Shown piece after piece: positions 1-7,935 of a stretch of 64,000 nt of DNA. Both the position numbers and the translations under genes were made by a program. This DNA comes from Kiritimatiellia bacterium. GTDB taxonomy: Bacteria; Verrucomicrobiota; Kiritimatiellia; RFP12; UBA1067. The stretch lies in NCBI GenBank assembly GCA_017403825.1, contig JAFRDO010000083.1, forward strand, positions 62,001 through 126,000, read 5' to 3'. The stretch's first letter is position 1; every line of letters starts with the position of its first letter. The notes below the pieces were generated by a model, which was not told where the DNA came from, made no database searches, and was given only the letters and a program-made list of their open reading frames with translations.

Positions 1-1
1 A

Positions 2-1534
2 CTCGAGATGCCAATTATGCAAAACCCTCAAGATGCTCTTAGTCGTGCCATTGCTTGCGATCCGCTGGAGTATTGGGCGGTCGCGGAGCGCGACGGCCTC
101 GCCGCCGCCGAGAAGAACCGCGGACTCAAGGCTCAGCAGCTCTTGGAGTGTGTGAGCGACTATTGGGGCATCGGTGCGTGGGACGAGGTGATTGCGCTCT
201 GCGATGCCGCGCTCGCGAAAGCCGCCGCCGAGAAGCCTTACAAGACCGAGGGCGCGCTTCCGCTCAAGGATACGCTTGCCGCGTGCGACAGCTACAAGAA
301 TGCGCTCTTCGGCTACTTCAAGGGTGCTGCGCTGGAAAAGCTGGAAAAGTTGAAAGTTGGAGAGAAGAGTTCGAGTTCGAGAAAGGTGGAACAAATTCCT
401 CTCTCCAACTCCAACTCGAGCCTCCAACTCGTTCGCTCCAACTCGAAACTCCAACTCGCTCGCGACGCTTACGTCGCGGCAAACGCAATGCCCACCGACT
501 ATTGCTTCCCGAACCGGCTGGAGGAGGAAGAAGTTCTTATGATGGCGGCGAAGACCGCGCCGGAACTGGCGAACACGTGGTATTACCTTGGCTGCTGCGA
601 GTGGAATCACGACCGCAAGGACGCTGGCCTCGCCGACTGGAAACGTTGCGTAGAGCTGTGCGAAAAAGCATCCGCAACTCACAACTCCGCCTACGCGCTT
701 GCGCTCCGCTGCATCGGCTTCGCCCTCTCGCATCCCGGCACGTACTTCACGAACACCGGTGTTCCGTCTGGCGTTCCGAGCCGCGAAGCGTACGAATATT
801 ATCTCAAGTCGCTTGAGGCCGATCCGGGGAACTTCCGCACGCTCGACGAGGCCGGGAAACTCGCCGAAAAGCTGAACCTTCCGGCTGCGGAACGCCTTGC
901 GCTCATGGAGAAGTACCGCTCCACGGTTGACAAGTATGATCCCTGCATCCTGCGTCTCGCCTACACGTACAACGCCGTCGGGCGCTACGCCGAGGCGCAC
1001 GAGATACTCACGACCCGCCGCTTCCACGTGTGGGAAGGGGCGGACGGACTGCTCGCGCCGTTCGTCGAGTCTTGCATCGGTCTCGGAAAGGCGGCGATGG
1101 AGAAGGGCGACTACAAGACTGCGCTCAAGTATTTCGAGGAATCGACCACCTATCCTGCCAACCTTCAGGCGGGACGTCCCGGCGATGCCGGCACGGAGCC
1201 GAAGAGCCGCTATTTCATGGCGCAGTGCAAGAAGGCGCTCGGCGACGCGGCGGGCTATAAGGCCGAGCTCGAGAACTCTCTCAAGGGCTGGATTCACGCT
1301 GGCGAGATGGACTATTGGCGCGTGAAGGCGTTGCGTGAACTCGGGCGCGACGCCGAGGTCGCTCCGCTTGTCGCGGAACTTCGCCAGGCAATCAAGGAAC
1401 TGGAATCGCCGCAGCCCGTTGTCATCAACGCATACGCCAAGTTTGCGGGCGACAATTCCGCGATGGAACGGGCCGCCAAGGCGCGCGAAAAGGCTGGAGA
1501 GCTTCGCAAGCTCTTGGAGGAAATCGAGAAATGA
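2..1534 (+). CDS. TPR / DUF5107-type protein, 5' end cut by window
   Basis: The frame is open to the window edge, so the ATG at 8 is probably internal. From about residue 185 the protein is helical and TPR-like, with a WYYLGCCEW helix followed by an EAYEYYLKSLEADPGN repeat. Near residue 337 it carries RRFHVWEG, then a repeat with YFEESTTYPANL. This pattern is what I know from the C-terminal TPR half of DUF5107 proteins, which occur in carbohydrate-utilisation loci and have no firmly assigned function. The N-terminal DUF5107 beta domain would lie upstream of the window. A Ser/Asn/Leu-rich insertion at about residues 112-150 is encoded by a repeat element (see 340-460). The stop overlaps the next gene by 4 bases (ATGA), so the two are probably co-translated. 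The TPR character is clear; the DUF5107 assignment is moderate. Confidence 0.65.
   Translation, partial: LEMPIMQNPQDALSRAIACDPLEYWAVAERDGLAAAEKNRGLKAQQLLECVSDYWGIGAWDEVIALCDAALAKAAAEKPYKTEGALPLKDTLAACDSYKNALFGYFKGAALEKLEKLKVGEKSSSSRKVEQIPLSNSNSSLQLVRSNSKLQLARDAYVAANAMPTDYCFPNRLEEEEVLMMAAKTAPELANTWYYLGCCEWNHDRKDAGLADWKRCVELCEKASATHNSAYALALRCIGFALSHPGTYFTNTGVPSGVPSREAYEYYLKSLEADPGNFRTLDEAGKLAEKLNLPAAERLALMEKYRSTVDKYDPCILRLAYTYNAVGRYAEAHEILTTRRFHVWEGADGLLAPFVESCIGLGKAAMEKGDYKTALKYFEESTTYPANLQAGRPGDAGTEPKSRYFMAQCKKALGDAAGYKAELENSLKGWIHAGEMDYWRVKALRELGRDAEVAPLVAELRQAIKELESPQPVVINAYAKFAGDNSAMERAAKAREKAGELRKLLEEIEK
340..460. repeat. In-frame CTCCAACTCG repeat element inside the TPR gene
   Basis: CTCCAACTCG occurs three times (422-431, 436-445, 449-458), with partial copies at 404-420. 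Upstream, AGTTGGAGAG (355-364) is a perfect 10-base inverted repeat of CTCTCCAACT (401-410). The block keeps the reading frame and encodes a low-complexity Ser/Asn/Leu linker unlike the rest of the protein, so it looks like an inserted palindromic repeat. A related CAACTCC-type block lies at 17206-17240 on the opposite strand. Confidence 0.6.
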
Positions 1535-2400
1535 AGCCCGTGTTGCTGGTTTTTGCGTCCGTCGCGCTCCTTGCGGCTGCGTCCGTAGCCGCGCCGCGGC
1601 TGGCGTTTCAGGCGTATGCCGTGCGCGACCTGTGCGAAAAGGATTTCGTCGGAACGCTGAAGGCCGCGAAAGCAATGGGCTACGAGGGCATTGAGACCGG
1701 ACGCTTCTTCGGCCTTGATGCGAAAGGCTTGAAGGCGGCGTGCGACAGCGCGGGGCTGGAGCTTATTGCGCTCCAGCTCTATCCGCACAACATTACGGAA
1801 CCGCAGCTCGGCGAGACGATTCGGTTCTGCAAGGATTGCGGATGCAACCGCATCAACGTCGCGTGGTTCAAGGGCAGCGCGGAAAACCCGAACGACTGGC
1901 AGCTCCTTGTGAACGTGCTGAACCATGCGGCGGAGGTGTGCGCGAAGGAAGGAATCTCTGTTGCCTATCACAACCACGACCACGAGTTCAAGATCAGGTT
2001 CGGCGGCAGATGCGTGTGGGACTGGCTGTGGGCGAAGGACGGAGGCGGCGCGTTGCGCCAGGTTACGGCGACGCCGCGCTTCTCCAATCTCGTTCTCCAG
2101 GAACTTGACTGCGGCAACTGTGTTCTTGGCGGCGGCGACCCGGTCCGGTGCCTTGCCGCATGCCCGCACCGCAATCCGACGGTTCACATCATGCCGGCGA
2201 TTGTGGACGGGAAGGGCCTTAAGCCTGGCGAAGCGGGCGTCGGTTCTGCTGCGGATCGCGCCGATTGGCGACGCATCATCCCTGCGCTTGCGGCGGACGG
2301 CACGCAATGGCTGGTTGTCAAGCCTACGGTCCATCCGGATTCGCTTGCGGATCTAGAGAAAAGCATCGTTTACCTGAAAGGCGCGTCTTTCGTCAGGTAG
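1531..2400 (+). CDS. Exported sugar phosphate isomerase/epimerase-like TIM barrel
   Basis: This 289-residue protein begins with a signal peptide (basic start, hydrophobic stretch to about residue 20, ending in VAAP). It continues as a xylose-isomerase-like TIM barrel. AYHNHDHEF (about residue 148) and LQELDCGNC (about 190) match the metal- and substrate-binding His and Glu/Asp positions of the family. Known relatives isomerise or epimerise free or phosphorylated sugars, or oxidised sugar intermediates; many exported members in Verrucomicrobiota and Planctomycetota have no assigned substrate. It overlaps the upstream TPR gene by 4 bases. A related domain forms the C-terminal half of the protein at 46646-49150. 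The fold is confident; the substrate is not known. Confidence 0.8.
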   Translation: MKPVLLVFASVALLAAASVAAPRLAFQAYAVRDLCEKDFVGTLKAAKAMGYEGIETGRFFGLDAKGLKAACDSAGLELIALQLYPHNITEPQLGETIRFCKDCGCNRINVAWFKGSAENPNDWQLLVNVLNHAAEVCAKEGISVAYHNHDHEFKIRFGGRCVWDWLWAKDGGGALRQVTATPRFSNLVLQELDCGNCVLGGGDPVRCLAACPHRNPTVHIMPAIVDGKGLKPGEAGVGSAADRADWRRIIPALAADGTQWLVVKPTVHPDSLADLEKSIVYLKGASFVR

Positions 2401-2440
2401 GCATCGCAGGCTCAAGTTGCTGGCGTCGGTTGATTCCGTG

Positions 2441-2461
2441 CGCCGGGACGGGCGGTTTTTT
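2441..2461 (+). terminator. Possible short intrinsic terminator before carB
   Basis: CGCC (2441-2444) can pair with GGCG (2451-2454), followed by six T (2456-2461). The stem is only 4 bp, and the T-run overlaps the carB promoter, so this is a weak call. Confidence 0.35.
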
Positions 2462-2469
2462 GGTATAAT
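2461..2469 (+). promoter_or_regulatory. carB promoter, extended -10 (TGGTATAAT)
   Basis: A perfect TATAAT (2464-2469) is preceded by TGG, giving an extended -10. No good -35 is seen. The carB ATG (2481) follows after 11 bases, leaving room for only a few bases of leader and no Shine-Dalgarno. Confidence 0.75.
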
Positions 2470-2480
2470 ATACGCCCAAT

Positions 2481-5400
2481 ATGAAGCGTTCTGACATTGA
2501 CAAGGTGCTGATCATCGGATCAGGCCCGATTGTTATCGGGCAGGCATGCGAATTTGACTACTCCGGAACCCAGGCGTGCAAGGCGCTCAAGGCTTGCGGA
2601 TACAAGGTCGTGCTGGTCAACTCCAACCCGGCGACGATAATGACGGACCCGGTCATGGCCGATGCGACCTACATCGAGCCGTTGAACGAGGCGCGGCTGG
2701 AGCAGATCATCGCCAAGGAGAGGCCCGATGCCATTCTTCCGAACCTGGGAGGGCAGACGGGCCTCAACCTTTCTATGGAGCTGTCCAAGAAGGGCGTGCT
2801 CGACAAGTACGGCGTGCAGGTGATCGGCGTCAATCTCGGCGCTATCGAGCGCGGCGAGGACCGCGAGGTGTTCAAGGAGACGATGCAGCAGCTCGGCATC
2901 GAGACGCCGAAGTCGGGCATCGTCCACTCCGTCGAGGAGGCCGTGAAGCTAGTTGACGAGCAGATCGGCTACCCGGTGGTGGTGCGCCCCGCGTACACGA
3001 TGGGCGGCTCCGGCGGCGGCTTCTGCTACAACATCGAGGAGCTGAGAACGATTTGTGCGCGCGGACTGGACGCTTCGCTCACCCACCAGTGCCTCATCGA
3101 GGAGTCGATCCTGAACTGGGAGGAGCTTGAGGTGGAGGTCGTGCGCGACTCGAAGAACCAGATGATTGCCGTCTGCTTCATCGAGAACATTGACGCGGTC
3201 GGCGTCCACACCGGCGACAGCTACTGCGCGGCGCCGTTCCTGACGATCTCCAAGGAGCTGGAGGCCCGGCTGCAGCGCGACGCGTTCAAGATCGTCGAGG
3301 CGATCGGCGTCATCGGCGGCACCAACGTGCAGTTCGCGCACGACCCGAAGACGGGGCGCGTCGTCATCATCGAGATCAACCCGCGCACGTCGCGCTCTTC
3401 GGCGCTGGCCTCAAAGGCGACCGGCTTCCCGATCGCGCTCGTGTCGGCGAAGCTTGCCGCCGGCATGACGCTTGACGAGATTCCCTACTGGCGCGACGGA
3501 ACCCTTGAGAAGTACACGCCGAGCGGCGACTACGTGGTGCTTAAGTTCTCGCGTTGGGCGTTCGAGAAGTTCCGCGCTGTCGAGGACAGGCTCGGAACGC
3601 AGATGAAGGCCGTCGGCGAGGTGATGTCGATCGGCAAGACGTATAAGGAGACGTTCCAGAAGGCGATCCGTGCGCTGGAACGCGGTCGCGCCGGGCTCGG
3701 TTTCGTGAAGGACTTCCACGAAAAGTCGCTTGACGAGCTGCTGAAGCTCCTGTCGGTGCCGAACTCCGAGCGTCACTTCCAGATGTACGAGGCGCTCCGC
3801 AAGGGCGCGACCGACGACCAGATCTTCCGCCGCACCGGCGTCAAGGGCTATTTCGTGCAGCAGATGCGCGAGCTGGTGCAGGAGGAGGAGCAGATCCTCA
3901 TGCACAAGGGAGGATTCCTGCCCGACGACATGCTGGTCCAGGCGAAGAAGGACGGCTTCAGCGACAAGTACCTGTCGCAGCTCCTGGGCGTGCCGGAGAA
4001 GGACATTCGCGCCCAGCGCAAGGGCCTCGGCTGCGTCGAGACGTGGCACGCGGTGCCTGTCTCGGGCGTGGAGAACCAGGCCTACTACTATTCGTCGTAC
4101 AACGGCGCGAAGAACGAGGTGCCGGTCTCGGACAACAAGAAGAAGGTGCTGATCCTTGGCGGCGGACCCAACCGCATCGGTCAGGGCATCGAGTTCGACT
4201 ACTGCTGCTGTCACGCCGCGATGGCCATGCGCCGGATGGGCTTCGAGACGATCATCGTCAACTGCAACCCCGAGACGGTGTCGACCGACTACGACACCTC
4301 CGACAAGCTCTACTTCGAGCCGGTCACGGTCGAGGACGTTCTCCAGATCTACGAGGCCGAGAAGCCGATGGGGATCATCGTGCAGTTCGGCGGCCAGACG
4401 CCGCTCAACATCGCACGCGGCCTCCAGGACGCCGGCTGCCGGATACTCGGAACCTCGGTCGACTCCATCGATGACGCCGAGGACCGCGAGCTGTTCCACT
4501 CCATCATGGACAAGCTCGGCATTCCCATGCCGGAGTCTATGACTGCGACGGACGTGGAAAGCTCTCTCGCCTGTGCGGAGAAGCTCGGCTACCCGCTTAT
4601 AATCCGCCCAAGCTTCGTCCTGGGCGGACGCGGCATGGAGGTCATCTACGATGAGATCATGCTTCGCGAGTACGTCGCGAAGGCCGTGGGTGTTACGCCC
4701 GACCGTCCGCTCTACCTTGACCGCTTCCTCTGCCACGCGCTCGAGTGCGAGGCCGACGCGCTGTCCGACGGCACCGACATCTTCATTCCTGCTATCATGC
4801 AGCACGTGGAGCTGGCCGGCATTCACTCTGGCGATTCCGCCTGCGTGCTGCCGCCAGTGTCGATCAGCGAGGAGAACAAGGCGACGATTCTCGACTACAC
4901 GCGGCGTATCGCAGCCGAGCTCAAGGTCGTGGGCCTCATGAACATGCAGTTCGCGATCGAGAACGGCAAGGTCTTCGTCATTGAGGCGAATCCGCGCGCG
5001 TCGCGCACTGTCCCGCTCGTCTCCAAGGTCGCCGGCACGCAGATGGCCGGCATCGCAACCGAGCTGATGCTAGGCGCGACCGTTAAGTCGCTCGGGCTCG
5101 ACCGCCGCCACGTCGTGCCGTACTACGGCGTGAAGGAGGCGGTGCTGCCGTTCGACAAGTTCCCGGAGGTGGACCCTGTGCTTGGCCCTGAGATGCGCTC
5201 CACGGGCGAGGTGCTCGGGCTTGCCGACACGTTCGGCCTCGCCTACTACAAGTCGCAGGAGGCGGCCGGTCTTCCGCTCCCGACGGAGCCCGGCAAGGTG
5301 CTCGTGTCGCTTTCCGAGAAGCTGGAGGACGCCATCGCAGCAGTGCGGCAGTTCGTCTCGCTCGGCTTCGAGGTCGTCGGCACCGAGGGCACGATAGCGT

Positions 5401-5693
5401 TCCTAGCCGAGAAGGGCGTCGAGGGCAAGGTGATAGCCAAGATCGGCGAGGGCCGTCCCGACGTGCTGGACGCGATCAAGAACCGCGAGGTCTCGCTCAT
5501 CTTCAACACGCCGTCCGGACGCCGCGACGCGCGTGCCGACGACTGCCGCATCCGCCAGGCCGCAATCAAGTACCGCGTGCCGTACCTAACGACGATCGCC
5601 GCCGCGACGGCCGCCGCCGAGGGCATAGCCGCAGCCATGAGCGGCAAGGGCGAGGTCCGCTCTCTCCAGAGCTACCACGCCTCGGTAGGTTGA
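2481..5693 (+). CDS. carB: Carbamoyl phosphate synthase large subunit
   Basis: The protein has 1070 residues, the usual length for CarB. It uses glutamine-derived ammonia (from CarA, not in the window), bicarbonate and two ATP to make carbamoyl phosphate for pyrimidine and arginine synthesis in the cytoplasm. Visible features are the two duplicated halves: KVLIIGSGPIVIGQACEFDYSG at the N-terminus, cited here only by its first 20 residues KVLIIGSGPIVIGQACEFDY, mirrored by KVLILGGGPNRIGQGIEFDY near residue 555; two ATP-grasp domains with EINPRTSRSSAL and EANPRASRTVPL; and a C-terminal MGS-like allosteric domain from about residue 935. Translation from 2481 gives MKRSDIDKVLIIG, a normal CarB start. 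It appears monocistronic, with its own promoter and a terminator behind it. The mRNA is predicted to be almost leaderless. Confidence 0.97.
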   Translation: MKRSDIDKVLIIGSGPIVIGQACEFDYSGTQACKALKACGYKVVLVNSNPATIMTDPVMADATYIEPLNEARLEQIIAKERPDAILPNLGGQTGLNLSMELSKKGVLDKYGVQVIGVNLGAIERGEDREVFKETMQQLGIETPKSGIVHSVEEAVKLVDEQIGYPVVVRPAYTMGGSGGGFCYNIEELRTICARGLDASLTHQCLIEESILNWEELEVEVVRDSKNQMIAVCFIENIDAVGVHTGDSYCAAPFLTISKELEARLQRDAFKIVEAIGVIGGTNVQFAHDPKTGRVVIIEINPRTSRSSALASKATGFPIALVSAKLAAGMTLDEIPYWRDGTLEKYTPSGDYVVLKFSRWAFEKFRAVEDRLGTQMKAVGEVMSIGKTYKETFQKAIRALERGRAGLGFVKDFHEKSLDELLKLLSVPNSERHFQMYEALRKGATDDQIFRRTGVKGYFVQQMRELVQEEEQILMHKGGFLPDDMLVQAKKDGFSDKYLSQLLGVPEKDIRAQRKGLGCVETWHAVPVSGVENQAYYYSSYNGAKNEVPVSDNKKKVLILGGGPNRIGQGIEFDYCCCHAAMAMRRMGFETIIVNCNPETVSTDYDTSDKLYFEPVTVEDVLQIYEAEKPMGIIVQFGGQTPLNIARGLQDAGCRILGTSVDSIDDAEDRELFHSIMDKLGIPMPESMTATDVESSLACAEKLGYPLIIRPSFVLGGRGMEVIYDEIMLREYVAKAVGVTPDRPLYLDRFLCHALECEADALSDGTDIFIPAIMQHVELAGIHSGDSACVLPPVSISEENKATILDYTRRIAAELKVVGLMNMQFAIENGKVFVIEANPRASRTVPLVSKVAGTQMAGIATELMLGATVKSLGLDRRHVVPYYGVKEAVLPFDKFPEVDPVLGPEMRSTGEVLGLADTFGLAYYKSQEAAGLPLPTEPGKVLVSLSEKLEDAIAAVRQFVSLGFEVVGTEGTIAFLAEKGVEGKVIAKIGEGRPDVLDAIKNREVSLIFNTPSGRRDARADDCRIRQAAIKYRVPYLTTIAAATAAAEGIAAAMSGKGEVRSLQSYHASVG

Positions 5694-5726
5694 TTGCGTC
5701 GCCTGTTTCGCGTATGCTTTCTCCTG

Positions 5727-5758
5727 AATCCCGATCGCTCGGGACGTTCGGGTTTTTA
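5727..5758 (+). terminator. Intrinsic terminator after carB
   Basis: TCCCGA (5729-5734), TCGC loop, TCGGGA (5739-5744) forms a perfect 6-bp hairpin. A second TTCGGG (5747-5752) can pair with the same CCCGA arm and is followed directly by TTTTTA. Either fold ends in the T-run. Confidence 0.6.
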
Positions 5759-5798
5759 TATTATATTTTATTGTACGTCCTCGGGCGATGGGATAGTG

Positions 5799-5804
5799 TA
5801 TAAT
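5799..5804 (+). promoter_or_regulatory. -10 element of the aldolase gene
   Basis: A perfect TATAAT. This is the only recognisable promoter in the window without a TGn directly upstream. It lies so close to an in-frame ATG at 5807 that this ATG would be at or upstream of the transcription start and can be ruled out as the start codon. Confidence 0.65.
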
Positions 5805-5869
5805 ATGTGCGGCAAAGAGGCCGTCGGTCGGATTGGAGCGGCGATCAAGGCCGGAAGGAGACGAGAAAC

Positions 5870-6793
5870 GTGAATGCAGAATTGACTGGAAAAGAGTTTT
5901 CCGGAATGGCGGGCGCGCACGCCGCCATGTTCACGCCATTCGACAAGAAGGGGCGCGTTAACGAGGACGCAATAGATGCGCTGATCGAGCATGGGCTTAA
6001 GGGCGGCTTGAAGGGCTTTTACCTTGCCGGGTCTACAGGCGAGGGAATGCTGCTCACCAACGAGGAGCGCGTATGCGTCTACCGCCGCGCCGTCAAGGCG
6101 GCGAGGGGGCGCTGCAAGCTGATCGCCCAGGTCGGTTGTGTCCGGACGGAGGATTCGGTGGCCTTGGCGAAAGCGGCGGCGGACGCCGGCGTCGATTGGA
6201 TATCGTCCGTCGCGCCCGTCTATTTCGGACAGAACTTCCCTTCGGTGATGCGCCACTACAAGGCCATCAGCGAAGCTACGGACCTGCCGTTCCTCATCTA
6301 TGCCTTCAACTGCTCGCTCGTGCCGGAACGCGACGTCAGGCTCTTCGACCTCAAGAACGTGAAGGGCATCAAGTACACGGGGCGCGACTTCTACGTCTGC
6401 CAGCGGCTCAGGCGCATGCTGGACAAGGAGACGATCTGGTTTGCGGGATGCGACGAACTGCTCATCTCGGCGCTCGCCCTCGGCGACACATTTTCCGGCG
6501 GCATCGGGCTGAACTACAACATCATTCCGCGTCACTTCGCGAAGATATGCGAGCTGTGCGCTAAGAACGACTTCCATGCGGCGGCGAAATGGCAAGCCGA
6601 GGCAAACCGGCTCGTGGACCTGGTTCTCCCCGGACTTACGGATAACTGGAGCGAGTTCAAGGTATTCATGAAGGCCGTCGGCATCGATTGCGGACCATGC
6701 CGTGCGCCGTACGCGCCACTTTCGCCCGAACGCGAGTCCGAGCTGCTGGCGGAAGTCGCTTCGCTGGGAATCCTCGGCGATGCAGCGCGTTGA
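5870..6793 (+). CDS. N-acetylneuraminate lyase-like aldolase (DHDPS family)
   Basis: A class I aldolase of the DapA/NanA family, 307 residues from the GTG at 5870. This start is preferred because GGAAGGAGA (5853-5861) sits 8 bases upstream, whereas the ATG at 5807 lies in the promoter. GSTGEG forms the carboxylate-binding loop. Lys168 in VKGIKYT is the expected Schiff-base lysine and Tyr144 (LIYAFN) the conserved tyrosine. CDELLISALALG followed by SGGIGLNYN resembles N-acetylneuraminate lyase more than dihydrodipicolinate synthase, so cleavage of a sialic-acid-type sugar to pyruvate is the favoured role. Other 2-keto-sugar acids are possible. No sialic acid transporter, kinase or epimerase is adjacent. 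Terminators and promoters flank it, so it is probably transcribed alone. Confidence 0.75.
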   Translation: MNAELTGKEFSGMAGAHAAMFTPFDKKGRVNEDAIDALIEHGLKGGLKGFYLAGSTGEGMLLTNEERVCVYRRAVKAARGRCKLIAQVGCVRTEDSVALAKAAADAGVDWISSVAPVYFGQNFPSVMRHYKAISEATDLPFLIYAFNCSLVPERDVRLFDLKNVKGIKYTGRDFYVCQRLRRMLDKETIWFAGCDELLISALALGDTFSGGIGLNYNIIPRHFAKICELCAKNDFHAAAKWQAEANRLVDLVLPGLTDNWSEFKVFMKAVGIDCGPCRAPYAPLSPERESELLAEVASLGILGDAAR

Positions 6794-6866
6794 GACTGAC
6801 GCCCCGACTCCGATCGCATAAGACGAGCGAGAAGGCCGCCAAGGCGTTCTTTCAGCGCTGAGGATT

Positions 6867-6875
6867 TGCTATAAT
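6867..6875 (+). promoter_or_regulatory. Extended -10 (TGCTATAAT) before the HNH gene
   Basis: A perfect TATAAT (6870-6875) with TGC upstream. The ATG at 6876 touches the -10 and so should lie upstream of the transcription start. Confidence 0.6.
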
Positions 6876-7187
6876 ATGCCCGCTTTGGAAAATGACTGGC
6901 TAGATCTCAATCCCGACCCGGCTCACGTACGGCGTGAACGGGAGCGGGCGCGCGAGCTGCGCAAGACGGACTGGTGGCGTGCGCTCGTCGCCAAGGGCGA
7001 GTGCCACTACTGCCATCGCAACGTCGGCGCGGCGAACCTTACGCTCGACCATGTCGTGCCCATGTCGCGCGGCGGAAAGTCCACTCGCGGCAACTGCGTT
7101 CCCTGCTGTCGCGACTGCAACGCCAAAAAGAAGGCGTACACGCCAGCCGAGCAGATTCTGAACCAGCTCTTCCCCGACGGCGTTTGA
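6876..7187 (+). CDS. HNH endonuclease family protein
   Basis: A small protein of about 100 residues. It has two CxxC-type pairs (ECHYCHRN and VPCCRDCN) around LDHVVPMSRGGKST, the LDHxxPxSRGG core of the HNH nuclease family with a zinc-binding treble-clef arrangement. Members include restriction enzymes, homing nucleases and many small bacterial housekeeping HNH proteins of unknown target. The start is uncertain. The ATG at 6876 abuts the -10 box and cannot easily be on the mRNA. The in-frame TTG at 6885 lies 9 bases behind the -10, which matches the leaderless spacing of other genes here. The next genes (ABC ATPase and permease) follow after 25 bases and are probably co-transcribed. Nothing nearby looks like a restriction or mobile system. 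Confidence 0.8.
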   Translation: MPALENDWLDLNPDPAHVRRERERARELRKTDWWRALVAKGECHYCHRNVGAANLTLDHVVPMSRGGKSTRGNCVPCCRDCNAKKKAYTPAEQILNQLFPDGV

Positions 7188-7212
7188 CTTTTTAAAAGAG
7201 GAGATGCCATAG

Positions 7213-7935
7213 ATGGACGCACTGGTTGCGAAGGGGGTCTGCCGCGGGTATGGCAGGCAGAAGGTTCTCGAGGACTTCTCGCTGACTGTCGGGGCCGGAC
7301 GCTTTGAGGCCTTGATGGGGCCGAGCGGCTCCGGGAAGTCGACGTTCCTGCATGTCGCGGCGGGTTTGCTTGCCGCCGACGCAGGGTCGGTATCCATAGG
7401 CGGCACAGAGGTTACTGCGCTTTCCGATGCGGCGGCGGCGAAGTTCCGCAGGCGTCATGTGGGCGTCGTGTTTCAGACGTTCAACCTGCTGTCCGAGAAG
7501 ACGGTGAAGGAGAACATACTCCTGCCGCTCAAGCTGGACGGCGCGGCGAAGGGCCCGGAAGTAGAGGAACGGCTGAAACGTCTCGCCGATGCGCTTGGCC
7601 TCGCCGGCGCGCTTGGGAAGAGACCGGAGGAGCTTTCGGGCGGCGAGCAGCAGCGCGTGGCGATAGCCCGTGCGCTTGTCGTCGAGCCTGATGTCGTGCT
7701 TGCCGACGAGCCGACCGGTAACTTGGACAGGACGAATTCGCAGACGATCTGCGAACTTTTGCGCGGCCTCAACGCGACCGAGAAAAGCGCCATCCTCCTT
7801 GTCACGCACGACCCTGTAGTCGCTGCCTGCGCACAATGCGTCCATTTCTTGAAGGGCGGCTGCATCGCCGCCTCGCACGATCCGCAGGGCGACCCTGCGC
7901 GCGTGTCCGAACTTTATCTGGAGACGTGCCGGTGA
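7213..7935 (+). CDS. ABC transporter ATP-binding protein (LolD/MacB type)
   Basis: The 240-residue protein is a typical FtsX-partner ATPase. Walker A GPSGSGKS is at residues 36-43, the signature LSGGEQQRVAIARAL begins near residue 141, and Walker B with DEPTGNLD begins at residue 165. A GAGG-type ribosome site (AAGAGGAGA, 7196-7204) lies upstream. Its stop overlaps the GTG start of the permease gene, so the two are translationally coupled. LolD/MacB-type ATPases drive periplasmic mechanotransmission (lipoprotein release, macrolide or peptide efflux) rather than classical substrate import. The specific cargo cannot be read from the sequence. Confidence 0.93.
   Translation: MDALVAKGVCRGYGRQKVLEDFSLTVGAGRFEALMGPSGSGKSTFLHVAAGLLAADAGSVSIGGTEVTALSDAAAAKFRRRHVGVVFQTFNLLSEKTVKENILLPLKLDGAAKGPEVEERLKRLADALGLAGALGKRPEELSGGEQQRVAIARALVVEPDVVLADEPTGNLDRTNSQTICELLRGLNATEKSAILLVTHDPVVAACAQCVHFLKGGCIAASHDPQGDPARVSELYLETCR

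Noticed and set aside
3411..4826. A 471-codon open frame antisense to carB
   Set aside because: It lies entirely inside the confident carB gene, is Arg/His/Val-rich as expected from the opposite strand of GC-rich codons, and shows no family motif.
5807..5869. N-terminal extension of the aldolase from ATG 5807
   Set aside because: The ATG overlaps the region of the transcription start; GTG 5870 has a strong ribosome site and fits the family.
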